Assembly: GCA_950295325.1 (NCBI GenBank)
Contig: OX485807.1
Location: 42,562,440-42,626,439 of the forward strand
Origin: Polytrichum commune
Taxonomy: Eukaryota > Streptophyta > Polytrichopsida > Polytrichales > Polytrichaceae
Direction: 5' to 3'
DNA length: 64,000 nucleotides
Position 1 is the stretch's first letter. Each line of letters opens with the position of its first letter. This document shows positions 37,204 to 47,299 of this stretch, in pieces. The notes beneath the pieces were generated by a model. That model was not told where the DNA came from. It saw only the letters and a program-made list of their open reading frames with translations, and did not search any database. Position numbers and translations under genes: made by a program.

Positions 37204-37655
37204 TACATAAATAGCGGTTTTTACAAAAAACATACTCAGAGGTATAATGTTTTTACATAAATAGCAGTTTTTGCAAAAAAACATACTCAGAGGTATAATG
37301 TTTTTACATAAATAGCAGTTTTTGCAAAAAACAAACTCAAAGGTAAAATGTTTTTACATAAATAGCAGTTTTGCAAAAAACATATTCAAAGATAAAATGT
37401 TTTTACATAAATAGCAGTTTTTGCAAAAAACATACTCAGAGGTAAAATGTTTTTACATAAATAGCGGTTTTTGCAAAAAACATACTCAGAGGTATAATGT
37501 TTTTACATAACTAGCGGTTTTTGCAAAAAAACATACTCAGAGGTATGATGTTTTTACATAAATAACGGTTTTTGCAAAAAACATACTCAGAGGTATAATG
37601 TTTTTACATAAATAACAGTTTTTGCAAAAAACATACTCAGAGTTAAACATACGCA
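37204..37655. repeat. 50-bp tandem array, nine units
   Basis: Units begin TAAATAGC(A/G)GTTTTTGCAA and contain ACATACTCAGAGGTATAATG, then TTTTTACA. The GTTTTTGCAAAAAAC core is self-complementary. The array lies in the inner CACTA element, 3' of the dioxygenase gene. Confidence 0.85.
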
Positions 37656-38073
37656 AATAAGAATAGCGGTTTTTAGTAATTAAAAAGGTATTAATCTTCA
37701 AGTAGGGTGTACAAATAATATATGTGTAAAATATATTCAATCAACTGAAATAATATAATTTCAACAAGTCAAAAGTCTTTATTTACTATCTTCAAGCTCA
37801 TAAAAGTAACAAAATAAAAAAATACTATACAATTAATATTTGGAATTATCTTAAGTTTATGTGAACACTATGTTTAAAAATAAAGATAAGTGAAGATTGA
37901 CTCTCAAAACAAAACAAATATCATAGTTTGAAACTTAAATTTAGATTGTACTATCGTTTATTTGATAAATTTTTAAATATCTATATTCAAGAAGAAATTT
38001 CACCAATGTCTTTTGTATCTTGATTACAAACAAAATATTCAATTTTTTTAATAAATAGTATTATGACCCAAGT

Positions 38074-39193
38074 TTAGTACTTTTCTACTAGTACCAAAAA
38101 TCCCAATTTTTTTAATGCTTTTAAACCTACTTTTAAAACAATGGGCTTTACTAAGACGGCAACTCTATATTGCTTATACCCCGTATTTTCAGTTGTACCA
38201 TGGTTTATTTTTGAAGCATCAAAACATATTAAAGTCCCACGCGTTGGACGAAAAAATAATCCATAGTCCTTCATACGGAATTGTGCCCGTTCAATTCGAA
38301 AGTGGTCTGGAATCTCTGCAAAATATGTTGAATTCAATTACAACATCAGAAACTAGTGAATCCAACAATTTTTTAAAAACTTCTAGTATAACATACGATG
38401 ACATAATTTTATACTAGTTTTAAAATAAATTATGTGATTGAAAATTACCTTTATGAACCCAAAATATAAATCCGGAACCTCCATCTTTGTCATCTATATG
38501 GTCAGAAGACCAACAGTTCTCTGTCACGCTCATCGTTGTGAATGGAGTATATCCAATACGACCCCACAGAGTCCCCAATTTTTTCCGAACTAAATTTTTC
38601 AAATCTTAAATTTAAGATGACATTTGATTATTCAACACGTCGAATACTCTAGTCGTTGTTCGTGCACTTAGTGTGTTTAAATCTGCAGCTGAAATTTTCA
38701 TATTTTTTTCTTTACCTTTTCTATTAGTTTGCTTATATATGCCAAATCCTTCAGCGTAGCAATTTCTCCATCCAAAAACAATCATATCCCCACCACTCTT
38801 TTCCTTACCTCTTTCTACTATTCCTCCTGTAGTATATAGTATATTACATTCATTGGTCAATATGTTTATCAATTCATTTGAAAAAAAATTGAAATCAATA
38901 ATTACCACTACTTTTTCATTTTCAACCAAAATTGCAGAAGTAGTAATTTCAGTGAAGACATCTAAAAAATCCACCTTTTTAGATACATAGATCACATGGC
39001 GAATTCCAATTGGAATTGAAATTCCTTGTGATCTAAACTTTTGTATTACAACCTCATTCGGGGTTGTAACATTTTTAGTATCATATAATATGGATTTAAC
39101 AACCATTTTAATATGTTTTTTAGATTTATAATGAAACTCAAACTGTGCTTGAGATTTCATTATTCTATTACATACATCACACTTATACTCCAT
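38074..39193 (-). CDS. C2H2 zinc finger plus 2-oxoglutarate/Fe(II) dioxygenase-like protein, transposon-borne
   Basis: The ORF 39193-38612 starts MEYKCDVCNRIMKSQ, a U1/JAZ-type C2H2 finger (C-x2-C-x12-H-x5-H), then about 150 residues including GGDMIVFGWRNCYAEGFGIY. The same frame continues, after two TAA codons 9 nt apart (38612-38606), with SSDHIDDKDGGSGFIFW (H-x-D iron site). It then crosses a clean 133-bp intron (38448-38316, GTAATT..TTTGCAG) into RPTRGTLICFDASKINHGTT (distal iron His) and KQYRVAV (2OG-binding Arg). The stop is at 38074. The HxD, H and R elements in order and the spacing fit the double-stranded beta-helix dioxygenase fold. The GWR and HxDxKD style recalls TET/JBP-like enzymes linked to transposons in fungi and algae, which is inference. 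The two TAA codons mean decay or a short unrecognised intron. Confidence 0.7.
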
Positions 39194-39594
39194 AATAAGT
39201 CAACTATTAAGGTATCAGTTTGATTTTTTTATAAATGAATAAACCAATAAATATGAAATAAATAAAACAAATAAAACAAATGTAGAAATATAACAAGTTG
39301 AATAAAAAACCCCTTTGTATAGCATCAATAATCATTTCAATCAAGTAAAGTAAAATAAATAAAATAAAAAATTCTTTACCGGACTTTTACATTTATCGGA
39401 TTTTTACATTTATCACAATATGTATTTTTATGTCCTTGATGATCTGCTCTTGGTTAAACTGAACAGGAAAATCATGATCTATGCACTCAAGTCCAAGAGT
39501 GTTTCATCACCTGTTTTGGAATCATCAAGTCCTCCCTCTTTCATTTCCTTGGTAATTTTCTCTCGCTCAATTGAATCACCATTGAATAGAGTAG

Positions 39595-39740
39595 GAAAAT
39601 ACCGAATCAACAAAACCAAATTAACTAAAAGACCGAATCAACAGAACCAAATCAACAACCCCAAATTGATTTCTGACCGAGTCAACTCGACCTAATCAAC
39701 AACCGCAATCAACAATTTTCAGTTGAATTTCTGTTGGTTT
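39595..39740. promoter_or_regulatory. right subterminal repeats of the inner CACTA element
   Basis: At least five copies of (G)AATCAACA/ACCAAATCAACA-type motifs are clustered next to the right terminus. Related TCAACA/TTGGTTGAA motifs lie within 70 bp of the left end. They probably bind the transposition protein. Confidence 0.65.
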
Positions 39741-40024
39741 GGTTACAAAAATTCTAGTAGTGTATGTGAGCAAGCATGACTAAATGTAGTCAGACTTGGA
39801 ACTGCATGACTCAATGCAGTCAGATTTAGTGACCACGTGACTAATAGTAGTCCACGTAACATGAATGGCTATATCCACAACATTTCACTGCATTGAGTTT
39901 ACTCTTGGCTGCTCCTCCCTAAAATAGAATGTATTGTAGCAGTTTATTCCTAAAGGTCAATGTATTGTTGCATGTTCTTAAAAAAATTGTGATTATGTTG
40001 TCTAGGTGGACCACATTTTAGCCG

Positions 40025-40222
40025 ATGGATCCGACATCACGGGAGGAAATTTTGCAATTGCAACTGTGAGACATCGAAGAGAAAGAAGCAGACCGGCAAG
40101 GTCTAACAAGTTACCCTTGCCCATGTAAGAAATACATGGGTACAAGAATATTGGATCGGAAAACCATCCGCAAACCTCTACGGAAGTACAAGCGAGATCC
40201 AGAATTTAAAAGATCAATCCTG
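40025..40222 (+). CDS. transposase-associated N-terminal domain exon (CACTA), with premature TGA
   Basis: It starts MDPTSREEILQLQL, meets a TGA at 40067-40069, then continues DIEEKEADRQGL and YPCPCKKYMGTR.. TIRKPLRKYKRDPEF up to a good donor (CTG, then GTATGC). The Cys pair followed by a T-x-K/E-x-LxxYxRDP pattern resembles the transposon-associated domain at the start of TNP2-type proteins. The TGA probably replaced CGA (C to T at CpG). The next exon is uncertain: either the SET ORF or the TNP2 core. Confidence 0.55.
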
Positions 40223-40470
40223 GTATGCTATCGTTACTATTTTATGATATGTTGGATGTGAATAATATGGGAAACTAATGCAACTGCCTTACTTTGTTGG
40301 AATGAAACGTGTAGAAAACACAGAGTCCTATTCTACTGGCCGCAACAACTACTGCATTAAAGTTAGTAATTTTAGCTACTCTACCGCTTCGAAGGAGCGG
40401 AGAGAGTAGTTCGGTTCCCAATCAGCAAGTGTCCGTGGATACTGTCCACACATATAGCTACCATGGATAG

Positions 40471-40911
40471 TGGCGCATAGGCCCCATCCCAAAACTCAAA
40501 CCCTTCACATTTTGGGATAGAAAGTGGGAGGTTAGGGTGTCCACACATCCCCACATGGGATGGGGCCTATATGCCATGGAAGCAGCCAAAGCCGGCAATG
40601 AGTTACTGCCATTTGTTGGGAAACAACTATCAATGGCAGAATTCAAGAGTATGTGTCAAACAAACCACCGATTTCTGAAGTATGCAATACACGTGAAGAA
40701 AAATGTTTATCAGGATGGAGATGTATTGAATGCAAATGTTGCAGGGTTCATTAACAGCTCTATTGGAAGAGAGCATTTAGGAAATGTACTTTGGGAATAC
40801 ATGTCATTGCCTACTCCTTGGAATCCAAAAACTTGGGGGTATATCATGACTATAGCAACACGTGACATTGACGTGGGAGAGGAACTATTCACATATTACC
40901 CTCTAAACTGA
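40471..40911 (+). CDS. SET-domain ORF inside the CACTA transposon
   Basis: The frame is open from 40471 (after TAG at 40468-40470, which could be an AG acceptor) to a TGA at 40909. It reads KWEVRVSTHPHMGWGLYAME (start of SET with GxG), NHRFLKYAIHV, ANVAGFINSSIGR at the position of the usual N-H-S-C motif, then IMTIATRDIDVGEELFTYY, which matches the conserved ATRDIxxGEEL-x-xxY end with its Tyr. About 146 residues, close to a minimal SET core, without visible pre-SET or post-SET Cys clusters. SET proteins are usually protein-lysine methyltransferases. Here NHSC is degenerate (NSS), so activity is doubtful. It shares the strand of TNP2 and lies 346 bp before its core. It may be a separate gene or an exon of a longer transposon protein. 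Confidence 0.72.
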   Translation, partial: WRIGPIPKLKPFTFWDRKWEVRVSTHPHMGWGLYAMEAAKAGNELLPFVGKQLSMAEFKSMCQTNHRFLKYAIHVKKNVYQDGDVLNANVAGFINSSIGREHLGNVLWEYMSLPTPWNPKTWGYIMTIATRDIDVGEELFTYYPLN

Positions 40912-41257
40912 CAGGACGTCCGTTTTGTAGCAATGATCTCAGTAACCCATGTGACTAAATTGTTGTAATCCTTAAGTGCTCAATGACTGCTGAGTCTGAT
41001 AGTTCACTCTTAGGGGTAGTTGTAGTCATTGTTTTTGCGTTGATGACTAACTCCTAGTCATTTTTTTTACAGAGATGACTAAATTGTTCTCACTCATTTT
41101 GCACAAATGAGTAAATCGATGTCACTATTATAGTATGGACGACTAAATTGCAAACAGTGTTACCAAATAGATGACACAAGTATTTAGATTCATTTTCTAT
41201 TGTTACATTATCGTAAGCAATGCAAGTAACGTCACGTACCTATAAATAATTGGGGGG

Positions 41258-44200
41258 TTGTTATTATGTTGTATGAAGTCTGGAATATTGTACGAAACTG
41301 GGCAAGATTGCCAAGACCTCCACGAACGTCATGAAGCGCAGGGGAAAATCCCGTCCATGCAAACCGACTCTGAGGAATTTGAGCTTACACGGATGGTCAC
41401 AGAGTGCTTTGCACGATACGACAACATCCCTCCCGCTACCTATGATGGAATTGATGAGGACGAAAATGACAGTGCTTTGGAAGACGATGACCTCAATAAC
41501 GTAGATCTTACGACAGTCATTGAGGAATCAAACATTCCCCTATACGAAGGCTCGCAAACAAGGCTGTTGGTTGTAGTGCTTCTCCAATTCAATTGTTTCA
41601 CGGTATTTGGAGTTTCAAACACTTATGCAGATGAAATCTTGAACGTGATCACCAAACTTCTCCCCAAGGGTAATAAACTGCCAAAATCCCACTGGGAAGG
41701 GAAGAAATTCCTACGGAATTTGGGGCTCTCCTACAACTCCATCCATGCATGTAGAAACGGGTGTTGTTTATTTCGACGTGAGTTAGCAGAGGCCTTGAGC
41801 TGTCCGAAATGTGGGGAGATGTGATATATATCAGACAATAATACAAGGGCAGCGAAGATACTAAGGCATTTTCCACTTATACCCCGTCTGTTGCAAATGT
41901 TTCGATGTGCCCGACTTGCACAGTTAACCAAGTGGCACACATCAAGGAAAGAAGTGGACGGTAATATGGAGAGTGTTCCAGACTCTAAAGCTTGGAAACA
42001 CATCAATGTTGTGTATCCGGCATTTGCCTCTGAGGAGAGGAACATACGACTAGGGATGGCCCTAGATGGTGTGAACCCTTACTCAACCCAATCATTAAGT
42101 TACTCAACGTGGCCAGTAATAATGTTGAATTACAACCTTCCTCCCTGGCTCATCACGAAACGTTTCTTTCTAATGTTGGTTCTTCTAATCCCTGGAAAAG
42201 AAAGCGTCACTTCGGAAAACATAGATGTCTATTTGGCCCCACTTATTGAAGAGTTGCAGCAACTGTGGCATGGTGTGAATGCCGTCGATGTATCGACTGA
42301 CGGTGAAAACAAGCATTTTGTCCTCAAAGCAATTTTGATGTGGTGCATTCACGATTATCCTGCGTATGGTCTTGTCTCTAGGCAAGTGACAAAGGGTTAC
42401 AAAGGATGCACTGAATGTGGCCCTAATGTTAGTACTCGTCGATCAACTGCACTGGGCAAAAATTTATATTTGGGTCATCGGAGATACCTAACAAGGAATC
42501 ACCCGTATCGACGACTCCAAAGAGCATTTGATGGCAAAGAAGAAAATAGAGCGCTACCTTGCCCTCTTACTAGTCGAGACATTGTGCGCCACGCTAATGC
42601 AAGGGAGAAATGGCTAAATGCCTCCAACGAAAACAGACATGGGGGGGTCGACGATCCAATGCACACAACTGGAGTGAAGAGGTTGTCCAGCTTGTTTCAT
42701 CTTCCGTATTGGCAGGTCAGTGTACCATAGCCATTTCCAGACCTTACACTAATTTACATTATTTCTGCTATTTGACTGTAAAACACTATATGTGATCAAT
42801 ACATGATTATCTGCACTCAGCGCATGACTATATGTAGTGCAGAAATTAGTGGTGCTAGTCACATGTTTGGATCCCCTGACTCGGTAAATAAAATATGACT
42901 AGTGCATAGTCATGAACACCAAACCCACGACTACATTTGTACGAATACACACAAAATGCCGTAGTGAGGAGATGTGCATAATTGCTCTAACATGAGTCGA
43001 GCACTGCTTGCAGGCTCTTATGATCCGTCATGTGTTGGATCCAATGCATTGCGAAAAAAACTTGTGCGAAAACATCATGAAGACAATATGGGGATTGAAA
43101 GATACATTGAAAGTAAGACTAGACCTTAAGGAGGCATCGATACGTCCCGAGCTCCACCCGAAACCTGGTGGAAATGACACCATCATACTACCAGTTGCTC
43201 CCTATATGCTGTCAAAGGTGGAGAAGTCAAAATTTATCAAAACTATCCGCAACCTGAAGACCCCCAGCAACTACGTGGGGCAGTTGTCGAAGAGGATAAC
43301 CGTTGATGGAGACCTTCGTGGGCTTAAGTCACATGACTACCACATAATGATGCAGCAAATTCTTCCTTTATGTGTGCGAACACTCCTAACAAAGGAAGTT
43401 CGTGCGGCAATAATTCGTACAAGTAGGATCTTTGTGCGATTATGTGCAAAGTCTGTGAATCCATCTACAATGGAAGACCTGATGAAAGAAACTGCAGTTA
43501 CTATGTGTATGTTGGAGAAGGTTTTCCCGCCGGCATTTTTTGATGTCATGTCACATCTGCCGATTCACTTAGTGCAACAATTAGACATTTGTGGTCCGGT
43601 TCACACACGTTGGACGTACCTTGTTGAACGGTATATGAAAACGTTGAAGGGCTACGTACGGCAACGAGCACAACCGGAGGGGTCGATGGCAAGAGGGTAT
43701 ATCATGGAGGAGACACTTGGATTTTGCACCGAGTACATGCAAAACTGCACTGTGACATCACGCCGTGTATGGGACGACAAAGAGGAGCCAAGTACAAATG
43801 ACGAAGTGTTACAAGGGAAGGGGAGACGGCGCGTATTGTATCCGCAACTGCAACAGTGGATTCATGAGTTCGTGCTCAACAACGTTGAAATACTTGAAGA
43901 TTACAGAAAGTATGCACCTAAGCAATATGATTGTTAGGTAGTAATACATGGCAAACAGAGCACTATGTCTAGTCATCGTTTTTCATTTTAGGATTAGCTA
44001 TGAAGACGAGACATATGAAACAGTCAGAAAAGTGAAGAAGACTACTAGGTATAGTCACAGTTATGAAGAAGATGACCAACATAGTTGTACATGTTGTAGT
44101 ATTCTAACAGTGTATGGAAAGTAACGGTCTTGAGGTGATGTGTATATTGCAGGCGGTATGCCACTGAAATGACTAGACGAGAAGAGGCCAGAAAAGCCGT

Positions 44201-44909
44201 TCAAAGATGAAGCAAGGGAAGACGCGGAGATTATCCCATTGATGTACGACAAGAATCCTTCAGTACGTGGTTCCAAAACGCAGTGACCGAAGACACTGCG
44301 AGGGGGAATGATGTGTCCGAGGATGTACATGCACTGTTGTTGCCTCCTAGACGAGAAGCAAAGACATACAAGGCGATGTATGCATATGGCAATCATATAC
44401 GAGTACGGGGAGCAGAAGCATCTATGTCCACATGTGACAGTGGAGTAGCAGCTACGTTTCTCCAATCTTGTCATTCTAGTTCTAGTGACAAGAACATGAG
44501 AACAACAAATCTAGAGTATGTAGGGTGGGTGGACGAAATTATCAGCGTAGACTACGGGAAATATGAAGTAGTGGTGTTGTATTGCACATGGGCACAAGCC
44601 AACAAGAGGGGAGCTCGGGCTACAATGAAGTGCGACGAATATGGATTCACATTGTTCAGATTTGATCGACTGATTCTATATTCAGCGGGATCTTTTGCAT
44701 TTCCTCTTCACGTACAACAAGTATTTTTTGTAGACGACGAGGAGAACAGTGAATGGAAGATTGTTTTGCGACGACAGCCACGTGGTGCAAGAGTCGAGTC
44801 AAGCGACGGCAGAAGGCATGAAATGCAAAGTGTGCAGTTAGGTAGAGTAGAGGAGCATGCAGGCCTGCAGCCCAACATGCAGTACCATGGACAAGGAATC
44901 GGACAATAA
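41258..44909 (+). CDS. TNP2-type CACTA transposase with C-terminal DUF4218 and DUF4216 regions, disrupted
   Basis: Exon 1 (about 41258-42715) shows an acidic lead, KLPKSHWEGKKFLRNLGLSY and HACRNGCCLF, then a TGA at 41822-41824. The same frame continues with RHFPLIPRLLQMF, GMALDGVNPYSTQSLSYSTW, LIPGKESVTSENIDVYLAPL and IHDYPAYGLVS, the Transposase_21 (TNP2) core with its Asp residues. Exon 2 (from 43014, acceptor TTGCAG) reads RHVLDPMHCEKNLCENIM and then a DUF4218-like part (THWTY-like HTRWTYLVERYMKTLKGYVR) to a TAG at 43935-43937. A later frame (44200-44909) carries the DUF4216-like GWVDEIISVDYGKYEVVVLY. TNP2 catalyses cut-and-paste transposition in the nucleus. The internal stops mean this copy is inactive unless rescued in trans. 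Confidence 0.85.
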
Positions 44910-45479
44910 TGATTTTAGCAGATGGAAGAGACTTACCACCCGAGATGTAAACAAAAAGTTGGTTGTTGTAGAGAAGGATCTAGAGGTGGGATATGACCAA
45001 CTATCAAACACACTATGAATGGTAGTCATTTATGTCATTGCCAAGATATACAATTGGACTTGCCTTCCAACCAACTTCAGCGTTACCGATTGAATAAAGA
45101 ACATGCGTGTGCAGTGGCTCAAACGAAAATCCACATCGACAAGTATTTGAACAATGTGCAAAGAGAATTGTAGTGGTTGTAGATAGTTTGAGTTTGCAAT
45201 TGCAAAAATTTCCATAACATCTGAAGTCAAAAACAGATGGGAAAATGCTTCCAAGAAAAAAAGATTGGAATGAAAAACACTTCAAATAACACTCATATAA
45301 GTTCACAAAAATTTAAATAATTTTAAAAAAATACTATAACCCTAAGGAGAAAACCTTAAAGGAACAAAATAAAATCACGAGAAGAGATAAACTGAAGGAA
45401 AGAAAGAAGAAGTGAAAGAATAAATTGAACATAAACAAAGGAAAAAGATTGCATTAAAACCATGAATGCCCCACTCCTA

Positions 45480-45744
45480 AATCCCCCTACAATTGGCTGC
45501 CCAAAACTATAGTCACCTAACTACTAATTCTAGTCATATGGCTGCCCATGAGAAAAACAATTGGGAGAACACGTTCCCTACGTAGTTCCCATTCAGGCCC
45601 CCTGAAAATACGACTAAAATCATAGTCATGTGATGACTATAGTCATTTCTAGTCACCAAAGTGGTCACTGATGACTGCATTCTAACCAGTAGTCATATCC
45701 GGTCATAAGGCCCTAGTCATATTTCGCATGTTTTCCTAGTAGTG
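45480..45744. promoter_or_regulatory. right subterminal repeat region of the CACTA element
   Basis: Repeated TAGTCA/TGACTA motifs (for example CATAGTCATGTGATGACTAT at about 45622) end in the terminal inverted repeat. Confidence 0.7.
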
Positions 45745-46169
45745 ATTATAAAATTTTGCCCCCATATTTTTAAAATACCCTATCATTTGTTCGCACGTAT
45801 ATTGCTACTCCAACCAATGACTACCCCCCCCCCCCCGAGATTGAATCAGGCCATGAAACTTACTTCCTTGTTGCCACCTTGCCTCAACGTTGATTGGTAC
45901 ATCACCTTCTCGAAAGTTGTCAAGATGGATCTCCTCAACTACAGCCACACTATGAAAACTGAGAAAATTCCACATGATTCATAATTATGAATAGAGATGA
46001 TAATATAAGTATTGATTTGGTTATCAAATCCCACAAAAATCAAGATGACATACAAACAATTTGGGCAATGAAAACAAAACAAAACCAATATCCATGATTA
46101 GTATATTGTGCTCAAAACTAAGGTGGAACTCTTTCGTAAGCAGAACAAATGTGATTTACCTATAATCCA

Positions 46170-46800
46170 TATAACAGTTTTGACAACCTTTGAAGTTGAA
46201 ACTAGTTGTTGGTAGCCAAATTGGTACGTTAGTATAGACAAGTTGAAATATATGGTTGTTGCCCCATGCCATGCCATGTCACCTTTTTGTGGACGGGGCA
46301 TGACGCAACAAAAACGAGACTTGTGATTCACCCTTGATTCATCATAATGTTTTGACGATCTTTTAAACAATCAAAGCAAGTTGTTGGAAGCGCACTTAGT
46401 GAATCGTTTTGGACAAATAAAAAAAACGGTTGTTGCATCCTACCTTATCATGTCACCTTTACCATGGGTAGGGCAAGGCAAGGCAAGGCAAAGCGGGGTA
46501 ACGCAGGGCAAACTAGTTGTTGAAAGCAAATTTGCCAGTATGTCATTGTGAACATGTTGAAATAGATGGTTGTTGTGTCTTGCCATGCCATGTCACCTTT
46601 TTTTGTGGGCAGCACACGACACAACAAAACGAGTATGATTCACCCATAAATCATCATAATGATTTTGACAACCTTTAAACATGTGAAACCAGTCATAGGC
46701 AACAAACTTGGTACGTCACTTTGGACAAATTAAAACAAGCAGTAAGACTTGCCCTGCCATGTCTATCACCTTCTTTGTGGGCAAGGCAAGGCAGGTTGAA
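46170..46800. repeat. copy of the intron-1 stem-loop repeat array
   Basis: Nearly identical to 11200-11825, in the intron of the broken gene copy. Confidence 0.75.
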
Positions 46801-47149
46801 GTTAGTTATAAATTAAAAAGGAGTAAACATGTGAGTGTAAAGTTTGTGAAGCTTGTACCTTTGGAATATAGAATACCAAATGTCCCCAGTTGAAGAGTGC
46901 ATGATTTGTCGACCTCTACGCAATCTTTGAGAAACTTCACCGCCTCGGCCAGAACCACAGGATGAGTAGACAACAACCCTTGCAAAACAACAGAGGATTT
47001 CCATTGTTGTATTTTGCGGCGTGCAAGGTTGTGAAGCTGCTCCTTGACACGGCCCACAAAGGGCTTGGGAAAACTGCCAGGTTGGTAGAATGTTGCCCAC
47101 AAACATGGAACTGGAAGAGTTTGAAGAAGGGGTTGAATCCATACGAGCA

Positions 47150-47275
47150 GTTAAATGGTTGAAGTTTAAAACTCTGGGAAAATTACCTATCACTTTAGAG
47201 GATTTTATAGAATATACCCCTAAACCCTTATCTCATTGTCAACAATTAAATTACATCAATAGTAAAAAAAATAAA
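47150..47275. mobile_element. CCGGTT-family MITE fragment
   Basis: A diverged stretch resembling the middle of the 14950-15175 family (GAAAATTACC and TTATAGAATATACCCC). It lies exactly at the break in the copied exon 1, so its insertion or recombination may have caused the truncation. Confidence 0.45.
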
Positions 47276-47299
47276 GCATTTGTAACTCCAAACAATGAG

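Larger units (their letters stand above)
36822..39762. mobile_element. inner CACTA-type element, 2.9 kb, carrying a dioxygenase gene
   Basis: The left end CACTACTAGAAAATGATG pairs with the right end (reverse complement CACTACTAGAATTTTTG). TAT flanks both sides (36819-36821, 39763-39765). Subterminal repeats of the form AATCAACA/TGTTGATT are dense at the right end (39595-39740). The element is much more AT-rich than its host. No TNP2 or Transposase_24 ORF is present, so it is non-autonomous, but it carries a zinc finger/dioxygenase gene and a 50-bp tandem array. It sits in the space between the two divergent genes of the host element. Confidence 0.88.
31811..45744. mobile_element. CACTA (En/Spm-type) transposon, 13.9 kb, with TNP2 and tnpA-like genes
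   Basis: The ends are CACTACTAGGAAAACATGCG and its exact reverse complement on the right, continuing GAAATATGACTAG. ATT flanks both sides (31808-31810, 45745-45747), the 3-bp duplication expected of this superfamily. Many copies of TGACTA/TAGTCA fill the subterminal 700-900 bp and also the introns. It encodes a tnpA-like gene on the minus strand, a TNP2 transposase on the plus strand and a SET-domain ORF. A second CACTA element (36822-39762) is inserted between the two divergent genes. In-frame stops and a frameshift show that it is now defective. Confidence 0.92.
31562..45839. mobile_element. outer small element with G-tract ends and 8-bp duplication, host of the CACTA nest
   Basis: ATTGAATC flanks both ends (31554-31561 and 45840-45847). 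The parent locus at about 10870-10883 shows the same site with one ATTGAATC and no insert. The left end is CTC followed by a long G run, and the right end is a long C run followed by GAG. A further GTGCGAACAA is shared about 45-60 bp inside each end in inverted orientation. Without the CACTA insertion the element would be about 341 bp. An 8-bp duplication fits hAT-like elements, but the ends are not typical, so the superfamily is open. Confidence 0.8.
30690..47147 (-). pseudogene. broken copy of the 13-exon membrane/TPR-like gene (exons 1-4 only)
   Basis: The matches are exon 4 (30716-30881), exon 3 (31121-31224), exon 2 (about 45876-45950) and the 3' part of exon 1 (46859-47147). The intron between exons 2 and 3 holds the transposon nest 31562-45839. 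Exon 1 has a 1-nt insertion near 47095 relative to the parent (GCCCACAAAC against GCCATAAAC) and stops abruptly at about 47147. Intron 3 lacks about 296 bp. Exons 5-13 are missing. Confidence 0.8.

Noticed and set aside
37204-37655. Direct repeats resembling a CRISPR array
   Set aside because: The units are contiguous tandem copies without unique spacers, in a eukaryotic transposon.
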